DNA of 64,000 bases from contig NC_088295.1 of assembly GCF_032854445.1 (NCBI RefSeq), positions 81,266,644 to 81,330,643 on the forward strand. The letters run 5' to 3'. The notes under the pieces were generated by a model that saw only the letters and a list, made by a program, of their open reading frames with translations, was not told where the DNA came from and did not search any database. Positions within the stretch are counted from its first letter, which is position 1. The number at the start of each line of letters is the position of its first letter. The DNA is from Liolophura sinensis (taxonomy: Eukaryota > Mollusca > Polyplacophora > Chitonida > Chitonidae). This document shows, in pieces, positions 12,201 to 42,700 of the stretch. Both the position numbers and the translations under genes were made by a program.

Positions 12201-13828
12201 AACAAGTCTTCATGATGATGTCAGAGGTGTACATGTACATGTGACTGGGTATAAACCTCTGAATCTACTAGTGATACAGAGAGGACATAAATACTCTGGT
12301 CGCTTGGCTAGGAGAGTGATTTTCCTCAGAATTTTGTAGTTTGTGTCGCATATACAGTGGAATATATACTAGCAAATTATCAGTCAAGCTTGCCAGCAAC
12401 AAAAAGTTACACTAGAAAAGATAGGAAAGATGCCTATTGATAATTATGCGATTAAGAAACAAAAGCCAAAAAAAAAAAAAAGGAAACAAATTCTTGTATA
12501 AGTGCCAAGCTGGACTGAGAGCAAAGGGACAGCAAATGCATGACGGAACTGAATAAAGAAAGGTATGAAAGCATCAGGAAAGCTAAGTGCTTTAATGTAG
12601 CAACAAGAACTCAAATGTGCAGCAAAAATGAGAGAAAAAAAAAAAAAAAAAAAAGAAAGAAAAGAGAAATGTAATAGTATTGCCATAAAATCCAAGTTTG
12701 CAAACTTCAGTTATGAAATGACAACTTCTCATAACTACAGTATGTACCCTAATTCCTCAACATTTTCATATACGAAAGAGCAACTATGGTTGCAATTTAT
12801 GTTGTTTTTTAATGGCCAATGTCAGAACAAGCTTGAATAAAGATTGTGCAAACTTGGGAAAAGGTTGACAAATTACAGTAGTACAGGCACATACAATTAT
12901 ATAGGTACCCTGATTTCTAATTATTGCTGGTACTTCATGTATAATCCATACACAGGAACTAAACAGTGCAAACATTACTATAAACATCCAAAATGTGAGT
13001 TTGTGAGGATGAAAAAACTGAGAATGGAGAAATATTTCTGTAATCACCGGGTAAGATTCCAGCGCACCCGCTTCCCTTCTCTCAGGCCACTCCCCATACG
13101 CATAGGCTTCCCAAAACCACCAGGGCCAACTGTGACAAAGGTCAAGGGTCAAGGTCAGACAGTAACTTCCACCAGTGAACAGAATACCAGTCACCAGAGA
13201 ACAGACATGAACACTCATACCTTACCTGGACTTCCACCAGAACACCCAGTCTGAAAAGGTTTAGACATTACATGGTGCGCAAAATTTATGTGTAACAGAG
13301 TGTGCCATTGGGTGGAGCATTAATTAAAATTCGTGAGAAATCAACCCAAACAAAAACCAGGTCAACTGTAAGAAGGATGAGTGATGAAAAGCACACATGG
13401 TATGATCATGTGACCATGTAGCCAGCAGCGAAACACTTATTCTTGATACTAATGATACTTCTGGGAACTAAAGATTAGTAGGAGTTTGAACTGGCCTCTT
13501 TACCACAAAATCATGAGGGAATGAGTAGCAAGCAGCAGAGCAAAGTAAATCAAACCTATACTGGATTTACCATGACATAACATTTGTGTCAGCTGAGATC
13601 TACTGGTAGAACTGTCCACATATCACACAAATCTGACTGTTGTGAGTTAAACTGAAGGAAAACTCCCAAAAGTTAGGAACAACAACAACAACAACAAACA
13701 CATTGTCATGTACAGCCTCTGTCACTACATCTATGTTAAGATTTGTAGTGATAAAAGTTCACATATAACACCCCAATATTAGCACTGTCCGCTGCTCTCA
13801 CAAGCTGACCAGGGACCACACAACATGA
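9237..13828 (-). other. Probable long 3' UTR of TMEM245
   Basis: The 4.6 kb after the TMEM245 stop contains no SINE that I can see and no minisatellite, unlike every other non-coding stretch of similar length here. The minus-strand AATAAA at 9235-9230 is one possible polyadenylation signal. I infer an untranslated tail under constraint; transcript data are not available to me. Open frames here are short and carry no family motif. Poly-A/T runs occur at 12469-12481 and 12635-12655. Confidence 0.35.
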
Positions 13829-31413
<17,585 letters not shown>

Positions 31414-31700
31414 GTTTGTTTTCGGCTTACTGTCAATATCACGTGACTTTTAGGGAATTCCCGGTTTTGAGCCAACTGTTCCAAATATGGGAGGCTCAAC
31501 TAGATACACCAGTTGGTTCTTTGCAGATGTTAAATGGGTAAAATAAAAAAACAAGCCGATCACAGCAATATTTTTGTAAAAACTGAAACACTAGATTTGT
31601 TCAGAGGAAAATGCAATGGCGATAAGCGATGAATCACGGCCGGACCGATTCCAATAAATCTGTTAATGCTTGCGCTGTAATGTGGGGGTGGGATGGATTC
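31414..31700 (-). promoter_or_regulatory. Likely TMEM245 5' UTR and promoter, with an E-box
   Basis: Immediately upstream of the TMEM245 ATG. It contains TCACGTGAC at 31439-31447, a palindromic E-box core resembling sites for USF/MiT-type factors. No TATA box is visible. Position is the only evidence for promoter function. Confidence 0.4.
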
Positions 31701-32680
31701 TATTCTGTGTGATTGTTGAGTACCCTGAATCGACAGTGTGTATATATATAGAGGGAGGGGGATATTCCATAGCTACGCCTCAACACCTACCTCATGCAGA
31801 ACAGGGCTAATTAAGCCATACAACCCGCATGATGGTATCTTAACATAGACATAACAAATGCATGAACATTTTAGAAAGAATAGTCACACTTCGTTGCATT
31901 ACGTCACCGTTCCGAATTAATTAAATTCCTTTGTTTCACACGTGACATGGGCCTAGATACGGCCTATTTGTTTTTCCTTTTTCTATATTTTTATTCCTTG
32001 GCACAGCTACAAAAATGAGCTACTAGATAAAAACGTGGAATGTATATGTAATACAATAATACAGGGCTAATGAACTGTAAATGTAAGGCGAAGGTAAGGC
32101 CTAAATATAAAATTGGATCAATAGACAAAAAATGAATAAATAATAGTAATAAAACAACAACAACAAAATAAATAAATAAATAAAAAACATAACAAAGCAA
32201 ACAGCTTAATGTAAAGTTTGAAAGAGGTGACCAACTCCAAGAGTACGCCCCATGCACACTCCTAGCCTTTCACTCCGTCTTATTCTGACACGTGTAGGCC
32301 GATGCACTTAAATTCTTCCAAAGTCCTGCAATGCATTTATTTCACACTAGTAAAAACTAAAGCCTTGCGACAGATCTATTTCCGATATGTATGTCTTAAA
32401 CTTAAGTTTTTCCAAAGATTCTTGAGCACGTGCAGCGTGATGGAATACTCCTCAAATAAATAATGTAAATATGTAGTGCATATAGGCCCTATAGCTGCCT
32501 CGCACTCGCGGACATGTTGGATGTCTAGGGCAAAGTCAGTTCTTCTATGTATGATCCCCCCTCGTGTGTGCCGTTCACTTTGTGCACTGCACCATGATGT
32601 TAGACCCAACATGGCAGTGAGTGCAAGCCATCTATAGCCTATATATATTTCGATTTCATCTACAAGTGTCAGCATGCAGG

Positions 32681-32951
32681 TATTTATTTATTTGATCGGT
32701 GTTTTACGTCGTACCGGTACTCAAGAATATTTCACTAATACGACGGCCGTCAGAATTATGGTGGGAGGAAACCAGGCAGAGCCCTAGGGAAACCCAAAAC
32801 CATCTGCAGGTTGCGGTCAGACCTTCCCAAGGTACGGCCGGAAAAGAAACGAACATGAGCTGAACTTGAACTCATAGCGACCGCATTAGTGAGAGACTCC
32901 TGGGTCATCACGCTGCGCTAGCGCGCTAACCAAATGAGCCACGGAGGCCCT
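32681..32951 (-). mobile_element. Full-length MetaSINE-like SINE
   Basis: Left TATTTATTTATTTGATCGGTG tail, CGTACCGGTACTCAAGAATA, GGGAGGAAACCAGGCAGAGC, then tRNA head at the right (GAGCCACGGAGGCCC reversed). Clear target duplications are not obvious. Confidence 0.92.
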
Positions 32952-34453
32952 CGTGTAGGTATACACATCCATCGACAGTACATCTCCTATGGCATACTAT
33001 ATACTATACAATATAACATAACAAAACTGGCTAACCCAAATTCCATATGCAGTTTTTCCTGGTATCTATTTAACTCTTTCGGCCACGATATACTGATATA
33101 CCTTTAATAAATGGTATAGGTGTTTTTTGCATTATATACTACAGAGCCGTAAAAGTGACAAAGACACTTAACAAAGATCGTCATAATCGACTGAACAAAG
33201 ATATGACATAATTGTTCATTTCTATTGATCTGCTTCATATTTCGTGAGCATGACTTAAAAAAAAAACATAACTTACACTTTGAAAGTTGTCTGTGTGTTT
33301 TTTTTTCTATTCAGATTCTTTTCTAACCATGTCAATTTTATGTCAAGGTGATTATTTTTGCTGAGGTTTCTACAGGGTCTTGGTGCAAGTTCTCATTTAA
33401 AGCTTGTCATATATATGAAAAACCTAAAATAGGCACATCGAGACCATGCCTCAGATGAAACCCGTTACGTATATTTTGTATATACCCGATACAACAAACA
33501 TCCATCTTGTGCGACAAACCCACAGACTCTTCAGAATAGATTAGTGAATCCCACCCCCCCTCCCCAAAAAATGGAAAAACAAAGCCCAAGCTGACAGTAT
33601 TTTAGAAATGTCTTATAACACGAAATTGTAAAAATAAAATCACTCATCATATATAGTATACACGAAGGTTTAAAGTTGTACAAATCCGCTACAGGGTGAT
33701 CCTGTGATCATATTAGCCTATAACAAATCTCCTAATGTATGTAAAGCCTTATATAACCAAGCCATCGTGGCCTGGATTCGAACCAGCCACTTCACTTATG
33801 AAGGACCTTGGCGAAGGTCGTGAAATGGTTTTGGTTTTCCCAAAGGCATGATTCCTTGACCGTTAAAATTACCCGAACAATTCTCAAAATTATTGCGAGA
33901 TTATATACACGGTATAGATGCATGAATCTTCGATCGGCTCAGTCAATGTGGTTGGCTTTTTAAACAACAAGTTTTGTCTTAGCTTGCAAATTTTTTGAAA
34001 GCTGTTAGTGTTTCGTGTTCTTTGGTTTATTCAATAACATGCAAATATAACACATATTACAGAGACAGATGTATGCAACATCGGGTAATGGCGCCCGGAA
34101 ATGTTATATCCTACAAGAATGCACACAGATTAAATTCAGCTGCCATCGAATTGAATCTTAATTATAGCGCACACAAAGCACTATAACACATTACAAGACT
34201 TACACCCGCCGTGCATTATAACGCATCATCAAAAAACACCATCGATATTTCATGTAAACCATCCTTTATTTAACTTGTCTGCAATGCATCATTATTAATG
34301 TACAAATTAACTTGGCAAATATTTGTCACTTAATCTCGGTATTAACGAGATGAACACCGCAGCTCCAGAAGGGGACATAAGCTGATATATTTAGGAACAC
34401 GTGGGGCTATTTATCTGACTGTTGTGTAGTGTCATACTCAAGAATGTTTCACT

Positions 34454-34721
34454 TACACTCACAAAATGAATCTCTTCAATTTAATAGAAAGTCTGTTCGA
34501 GTGATGGTAGAACGTATTCTTTTATTGTAACACAGCGTTGTGTTATATTCAACAAAATATCATATTAGCCTGACAGAATGGTTGTGTTCAATTAACAGAA
34601 TATGTGTGCTATATTTAACAGAATTTAATGCAATAATCTGCAGCAATAACAGAATACATTTTAGTATCACTCAGATAACAGATTTTCTGTTAAATTTAAC
34701 AGATTAATTTTTTGAGTGTAT
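34454..34721. mobile_element. MITE with about 50-bp inverted repeats, nested in a SINE remnant
   Basis: The left end (CACTCACAAAATGAATCTCT ... GTCTGTTCGAGTG) and the right end (CACTCAGATAACAGATTTTC ... TTTTTTGAGTG) are inverted repeats of each other, with AACAGAAT words between. Flanks read TTTCACTTA before and TATACGATGG after; joining them restores the SINE body word TTTCACTTATACGA, so the MITE inserted at a TA inside an older SINE. Confidence 0.75.
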
Positions 34722-36550
34722 ATACGATGGTAGTTAGTGTTATGAGTGTAGAAAACCGCATCGCTAGTGACGAACTTCTCGAAATGTGGCGTACAAATAT
34801 GCACACCGTATTTGGTACATGGAAATGCAGTGGAAACGGCCACATGAACGTCATTGGCCGTCACCAAAGCCTTCATGGCCAATCAGATTTCACCATGCCG
34901 GAACAAATTACATATACACACGGGCCTATACATGCAACGTTAATCTGTATTGACACGCAGATGTATGTACACCCTATGTACGTATTTCAGGGTTTGTAAA
35001 CAAAAGTACATGTGGTGATATAAATCGAATACACGACCTGTGGTATACCATTGTTTGTATATTTGATTAGGGTTTGATCTCCAACTCAGTAAATGTTTAG
35101 AATTTTTGATGCGCCATGAATAGCATTTTGATAGGACAAAATACGGTGGGTTTTTCGGGCCACATCTGAGTAAGGTGACGTCACAGCAGTTTCTTCGTCA
35201 GAACTTCCATTATTTGCTTTACTTTGACAATGGTTATTTTTCTGCAACGGCCAAACATAATTCTAATAGTTATTAATGGATTTTAGGTGCTGTAAATAAT
35301 TTGAGAAATGTGATGGTCAAAGCATAGTTTATATTTTGACCATTCTATGTAAAAATAACTGCTTTTGTGGAATATCTTGGTACGAAAAAAGGGCAATATA
35401 ATAATTTGAAGTATTTCTGGATACATTTCCCTGTTATCTGATACATTATTTTTGACTTTATGTACGCTTTTCACCAATGCGACCTGTCAGGTTAATACTA
35501 TATAGTGTATGACAGTCACGTGTAATACAGAAACCAGCAGAAAGCACATTTTGTTTTGGAAACTTCACAAATTAACTCAACGGGAAATAAAAGCGTAAAC
35601 AAGACAACCCGTGTACATATCACTTAAACTGATGGCAAACGTGTGTTGAACATCGCAAATACAACAAAGGCATCCAATTGTTGTACAGGACAAGCAATTT
35701 GTGACAAAAAGATACAGTAAAGAAATATATATGAGAAACATATACCAGATCACGCAGCATATAACGTTTCTTGAATATATAATAAGCAATATGTTGAACA
35801 AACAGATATGTGCACGCGACAAACATGATGTATAGCGCAAATAGATATATCCACTTATATAACAAATACTAGAAAAACCCATGTAGGTATTCCAGTTATA
35901 AAAAGAAAAAGAAAGCGTTCTCAATATATATATGTTCACTTTTTATATATGTTCGTACCGTTAAATGATATGGGAGTAAAGATGGCCTACAAATAGGTCT
36001 ATATGACAAAGTGGCAGAGTTCATGTAGAGAGATAGTACCACTGGTATAGGCGTGTGTGGCACAACAGAGGAGGTCAAACAAACCTTGTTGAACAGGGTC
36101 AAAAGAAACAGATATGTATATGTTGCCAAAACTAGCTCTGCCGTCGGTTGGCCATTGTTTCTGTTGAGCTGCTTCATTGTAGGAAAAGCACACAACTCCC
36201 ATTGGTTTTGACTGGGCATGTTTTCTTGAAACACGACATCTGAAGCACACCTGAAGCACATTCTTCAGCACACATCTGAAGAATATGGAAAACCGAACGG
36301 TAAATTACAAGAGTTGTCTTTTCTAAATCAGTAAGTGAAGTACAGACTGATTTAGAGAATATCAAACGCAGCTTCACAGAACAATCTAGATGTACTTATA
36401 CATAGTGTCACCAAATAATTGTATGCACTACGAATACCAAGTAAAACAGGAAAGACACAGCAAAAGTTTCAATGATAGGCCTGTAAAGTTAGGCCGGCAT
36501 GCTGGGCATTGGGATCAAACTGAAACAACGGTCATTTAGGCATGACACGC

Positions 36551-36707
36551 TTATGAATTGCTTTCGTTTGCGGTTGTAGGGCCTGTGCCTTTTTCAACAA
36601 TTTCCTGCTTTTCTGCCAACGCCGTTGAGGTCGGAGGCATGGGCCCACTGCTCAGTCCAGTGAAGGTTTCCGTAATGCTATTGGCACTCATGACAGACAA
36701 TGGCCTT
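36551..36707 (-). CDS. Terminal exon, cytoplasmic tail of the VWDE-like protein
   Basis: Acceptor GTGTTACAG. It completes an Arg codon (AG|A) and encodes RPLSVMSANSITETFTGLSS, then a Pro/Thr-rich run and EKQEIVEKG, ending ANESNS and TAA. No enzymatic domain. Confidence 0.8.
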
Positions 36708-39700
36708 CTGTAACACACAAACAATCCAGACTGATAGGTTATGACAATTGTTCATTCATACATGTACATCTACAGTGTATCTGCTGGTTAGATGGATTAC
36801 TGTATACACTATACTCTTAAAGTGGTGGTGTAAGAGCAAATGTACGCACATGTACACACTGGTGTAAGGTGGTGATGTAATGGATTACTGTATATACTGC
36901 CGTAAGCTAGGTGATGGTGTAATTGATTACTCTACACACTGCCGTAAGATTGTGATGTAATGGATATTTGTACACATTGCCATAAGGTGGTGATATAATG
37001 GATTACTGTACACAATGCCATAAGATGGTGATGTAATGGATTACTGTACACACTGCCATAAAGTTGTGGTGTAATGGATTATAGTAAACATTGCCATAAG
37101 GTGGTGATGTAATGGATTACTGTACACACTGCCGTAAGGTGGTGATGTAATGGATTACTGTACACACTGCCGCAAGCTGGTGGTGTAATGGGTTACTGTA
37201 CTCAACGCCGTAAGGTGGTGATGTAATGGATTACTGTATACACTGCCGTAAGGTGGTGATGTGATGGATTACTTTACGCAGCGCCGTAAGGTGATGGTGT
37301 TACTGTACACACTGCAGTACGGTGGTGATGAAATAAATTACTCTACACACTGCCGTAAGTTGGTGATGTGATGTACTACTGTGCACATTGCCGTAAGGTG
37401 GTGATGTGATGGATTACTCTACGCAGCGCCGTAAGATGATGGTGTGACTGTACACACTGCAGTGAGGTGATGGTGTAATGTGGATTACTGTACATACTGG
37501 TCTAAGATGGTGATGTAATGGATTACTGTACACACTGCCGTAAGGTGGTGATATAATGGATTACTGTACACACTGCAATAAAGTGGTGATTTAATGCATT
37601 ACTGTACGCACTCCTGTGAGATGGTGGTGCAATGGATTACTGCACACTGTCGTAAGGTAGTGGTGTAATGGATTACTCTACGCAGTGCCGTAAGGTGATG
37701 GTATCACTGTACACACTGCCGTAAGGTGAGGGTGTAATGTGGATTACTGTACAAACTGGTGTAAGGTGGTGATGTAATGGATTACTCTACACGCTGCCGT
37801 AAGGTGGTGGTGTAATGGATTACTGTACACACTGCCATAGGGTGGTGATGTAATGGATTACTGTGCACACTGCCCTAATGTAGTGGCGACATGGATTGCT
37901 TTACTCACTGGTGTAAGGTGGTGATGTAATGGATTACTGTGCACACTGCCGTAAGGTGGTGGCGACCTGGATTGCTTTACTCACTGGTGTAAAGTGCTGA
38001 TGTAATGGATTACTGTGCACACTGCCGTAAGGTGGTGGAGGCATGGATTGCTTTATTCACTGGTGTAAGATGGTGATGTAATGGATTACTGTGCACACTG
38101 CCGTAAGGTGGTGGCGACATGGACTGCTTTACTCACTGGTGTAAGGTGGTGATGTAATGGATTACTGTGCACACTGCCGTAAGGTGGTGGCGACATGAAA
38201 TGCTTTTCTCACTCGTGTAAGGTGGTGATGTAATGGATTAGTGTGCACACTGCCGTAAGGTGGTGGCGACATGGACTGCTTTACTCACTGGTGTAAGGTG
38301 GTGATGTAATGGATTACTGTGCACACTGCCGTAAGGGAGTGGCGACATGGACTGCTTTACTCACTGGTGTAAGGTGTACTCATGTACTGCATTACTGTAC
38401 ATACCTTTTGTAAGGTGGAGGTGGTGGAACACTGGGCTCCACAACAGCGTCTTTTATTCGAACTTTCTTAGCAAATATTGGACTGCAATGAGAGCGACAA
38501 GACATTCAGTATTCATAAAAGTGGACATAAAATAATCTTATCACTAGTAGTACATGATGCTATCCATATGGACAGCCAGTATTTTCCAACTGATCCGACA
38601 GAGATCGCCAGCCTTAATCGCAGTGTCTGTTGTCTCGCAGTTCACAAGTCATGCCCGGCACTATACAGTAACTTACGAGGAATTACAGATGTTAAAGTAC
38701 ATTGAAATCAGATATATTATACAAGCACCACCTGGGCGTGTAGTAATAATATATGCGGGCATACCTCTTTTTATAGACCGCGATGCTAGTAGCAATGACG
38801 GATAGAATGAAGGCAACAATCCCGACAGTCAGCGTCGCAGCTAGGACAGCCTTTTTATTATGGTTGTCTATTGGAGTCTCAGTAATAGGTCTGTGCCCAT
38901 CAACATGCTTATCTGGTGGAGTCCCATCAACATGCTTATCTGGTGGAGTCCCATCAACATGCTTATGCGTTGGAGTCCCATCAATGTGCTTTACCGGCGA
39001 AGTCACACCAGTATTCATATCCGGTGGAGTCCCATCAACGTGCTTATCCGGTGAAGTCACACCAGTATTCATATCTGGTGGAGTCCCATCAACGTGCTTA
39101 TCTGGTGAAGTCACACCAGTATTCAAATCCGGTGGAGTCCCATCAACGTGCTTATCTGGTGAAGTCACACCAGTATTCATATCCGGTGGAGTCCCATCAA
39201 CGTGCTTATCTGGTGAAGTCACACCAGTATTCATATCCCGTGGAGTCCCATCAATGTGCTTTACCGGCGAAGTCACACCAGTATTCATATCCGGTGGAGT
39301 CCCATCAACGTGCTTATCTGGTGAAGTCACACCAGTATTCATATCTGGTGGAGTCCCATCAACGTGCTTATCTGGTGAAGTCACACCAGTATTCATATCC
39401 CGTGGAGTCCCATCAATGTGCTTTACCGGCGAAGTCACACCAGTATTCATATCCCGTGGAGTCCCATCAATGTGCTTTACCGGTGAAGTCACACCAGTAT
39501 TCATATCCGGTGGAGTCCCATCAACGTGCTTATCTGGTGAAGTCACACCAGTATTCAAATCCGGTGGAGTCCCATCAACGTGCTTATCTGGTGAAGTCAC
39601 ACCAGTATTCATATCCGGTGGACACCCATCAACGTGCTTATCTGGTGAAGTCACACCAGTATTCATATCCCGTGGAGTCCCATCAATGTGCTTTACCGGC

Positions 39701-42700
39701 GAAGTCACACCAGTATTCATATCCGGTGGAGTCTCATCAACGTGCTTATCTGGTGAAGTCACACCAGTATTCATATAAGGTGGAGTCCCATCAACGTGCT
39801 TATCTGGTGAAGTCACACCAGTATTCATATCCGGTGGAGTATCTTCAATGTGCTTATCCGTGTGATGACCATTAGGGATATCTGGACGAGTACTAACTTG
39901 ACAGTCTGCAGAACAAACAAATAATTTGCCATCCACAAACAGCCTTTATGTACCACGCTACACGCACACACGCACGCGCACATACTTACAATTGAGCAGA
40001 AATTAAACCTTCAAGTTACAGAATCGAATATAATTATTTCTTTCAGTATAATTGCTTAACAACATACTCAAGAATTCTCGACTTCAACGACATCGGTAAT
40101 TTTCAAAGTTGGATGTATACAGACCATTGGCGAATTACTGACCAACTTCTTGTGTTATTTGTATTAGTGGAATGATGCGTAAAGCCACTAGAACGCCCTC
40201 GACCCCTTACTAAGGCTAATACTAAAAATGAGTAAATGGAAATTCCATGTTCATGGACTGGACTGAGTCCTCATCTCCTCCCTATACCCTTTATGTATCA
40301 CTCATATGCTACTTTTCCTAGTCAGTGTAAATGACATTTACAGGTATAATTAAAAGGCCACAAACCAGTCTGGATTTAATTTAAGGCCTCATGGGTTGAC
40401 ACAGTGGTCATTTGTTAACTTACCTTTAAACGTCCAGTTGAAGGTGGATTTTACAGGATCACACACCTGACAGATGTTGTCTGGGTTCGTCTGTCCACCA
40501 GCAACACACCTCTGATTGATGCTACAGTACCCAGTCCGTAACACATTTGTACCAGAGTGTAACTGGCGACTATACTTCATTAGAATCAGTCTCATGGCTT
40601 TATAAAACGACGCCTACAAATATGTCTTAAATGCAAAAAACACTAAAATGAAGTATTTATCAGAAGACCACTAAACACTGTCCAGGAAAATAATTTGATT
40701 TGTTTCTTAGAATTTTTCTAACCGACTACAATGCATTTAAAAAACTGGATGTTATGTAAAGCTTTTATAATCATTGTCTTTAAGACGAATTCACGCCATC
40801 ACTTGAATGAACATTGATATGTAGATGAAATGCTCTAGACTTTCGGCTACATTAACAACTAGCGATTATTCACATAAACACTTGATGCATTATACCTTGA
40901 TGCTGCATGATGCCTGGGCTCCAGTTACACTACAAGAAAAGCAGGTCGAATCGTAAGGTAGGAAAATATTCTCTTCTCCATAGATAACATCATCATTGGT
41001 CATAGTGAATTTGTATCCAACAACGAAGGGTTCATTCAGGTCTTTCATTTCTGCGGAGCTGTTGACGCGATCAAAGACAAGTTTTGCTTCATTCCGAGAA
41101 TGGGCCACAGCAGACCGGCGAGTTACTTTACCTGTGCGAAGTGTTTTGTCTCTCGTCACCTAAAACAATTGTATATAGGGCTCATTTTTTTGTTTGATTG
41201 ATATTTTACGCCGTTTTCACGAATATTTGAATGATATGACAACACTCACATCTCTCAAACCACCTGAGCTAAAAGTGCTGTACGTTTAGGCTCAGACATG
41301 TCCTAAATAAAAATATGTCAGACATGGTTTAGTCCATTTTCAACTATAATCTGAATGTCCTTTTTTCTTTAAGAACGAAATTCAGATTATACTGTTCTCT
41401 AAGATAGATGGACAAGAAATAAAGACCATATGTACAGGGTCTAGGCTGCCAACATTACTGATTTACGCTTTAATCGGGTTATGTATCCGGTAAAGGGTGT
41501 CAAACTTTCAACGTACTTTCCTAATTTGTCTAAATTATGGCACGATAAGATGTCATTTCACAGATATAAATTAAGTTTATAGAGTTTATTCTCTCTATCA
41601 GATATCATGAATCATTTATTTACACATCTACTCCTTCCTCATTACATCATTCATACACATGTATTACCTGAATTAGTTCAGCTTTGTATCCAAATTTTCC
41701 GAAACCAATGAATTGGGATCCGAAAACAAGTGACTGTTGACAAGGATTACCGTTTTTCAGATCACACATTCCTAGATGAGGCAGGACGAGATCACTGGGT
41801 GGCTGGGAGATGTCCAGGCCGCAGTCTGCCCCTGTGTACCCACTGTCACATTGGCACGTCCCTATAAACTCGTGCAAACAATGTCAGAATTATTTTAAAA
41901 CATTGCAGCAGGACTTAAAACAGAACACCGATAGTATAAACTGGTCACATTGACTTGGAGAATTTACAGATTGCATTTGACTGCGGAATACCACATGTAC
42001 ACAACGGCACACATATCTGTCATATGTCACATCTCTGCACAAATAAAGTATTATTTGTGTACACCAAGATGAACATATCTGCAATATGACCCGTCCCTTT
42101 TCAGCTATGCATCATCTCTTCTTCATCCTTCAAGCGTTATGTATACATTAAGGTACATATATTCCATCCCTTTACAACAAGGGACGCATGCATCAATTGC
42201 CCCCTGTTCTGTCCAGTTTAAGTGTTAATGTATGCCTTAAAGCATAAAGACGTTCACTTTGTACATTAAAGCACACAAATCTTTTGTATACCCCATCATT
42301 TTACAGTTAAAGTGTTTATGTGTTTAATAGGACAAACACATCTACCACGCGTCCCATCTCTTAACAGTAAAGTGTTTAAAGAGTACATTTCAGATATTAA
42401 CAGAGCTTTATGGAACTCACCTCTGTGACATGATCCCCTGTCGTTACAGTTGTCTGGACACATTAAGACATGACTAAGTCGAAGACGGATGGTTGACCAG
42501 GGACAGTTGGCCATAGGCTGGAGTTACGGGAGACTTCATCCTGGCACTGAGCTTTGTAAGCATCAAGGGTAACTTCTGACCAATTTATGACCCTGTTTCC
42601 TGCGAATGAAGTAACCAGATTTCTTCGTACTTTGTCGACTAATGTACTTTGGTGGGTGAAATACAACCCACACTTTAGATTGATCAAGATATGCTTCCCC

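Larger units (their letters stand above)
31701..36550. other. Intergenic region between TMEM245 and the VWDE-like gene
   Basis: AT-rich sequence without a supported exon. It holds a full SINE (32681-32951), a B-box-like word GGTTCGAATCC on the minus strand near 33777, and a MITE nested in a SINE remnant (34430-34800). Open frames at 35.5-36.4 kb have low-complexity Tyr/Leu-rich translations and no splice context that I trust. Confidence 0.5.

Noticed and set aside
12784-13254. Overlapping 136- and 144-codon frames on opposite strands
   Set aside because: No domain, no splice context; they fall within the likely 3' UTR of TMEM245.
33770-33800. Possible tRNA gene (minus-strand GGTTCGAATCC B box)
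   Set aside because: No A box or acceptor stem at the right distance; probably a remnant of a tRNA-derived repeat.
35577-36377. Overlapping minus-strand frames of 67-121 codons
   Set aside because: Low-complexity Tyr/Leu/Ile-rich translations in AT-rich DNA downstream of the VWDE-like stop, with no start context or splice structure that I trust.
38783-39875. Plus-strand 331- and 319-codon frames over the stalk repeats
   Set aside because: Shadows of the minus-strand stalk exon, which has splice sites in phase, a transmembrane segment and neighbouring exons.
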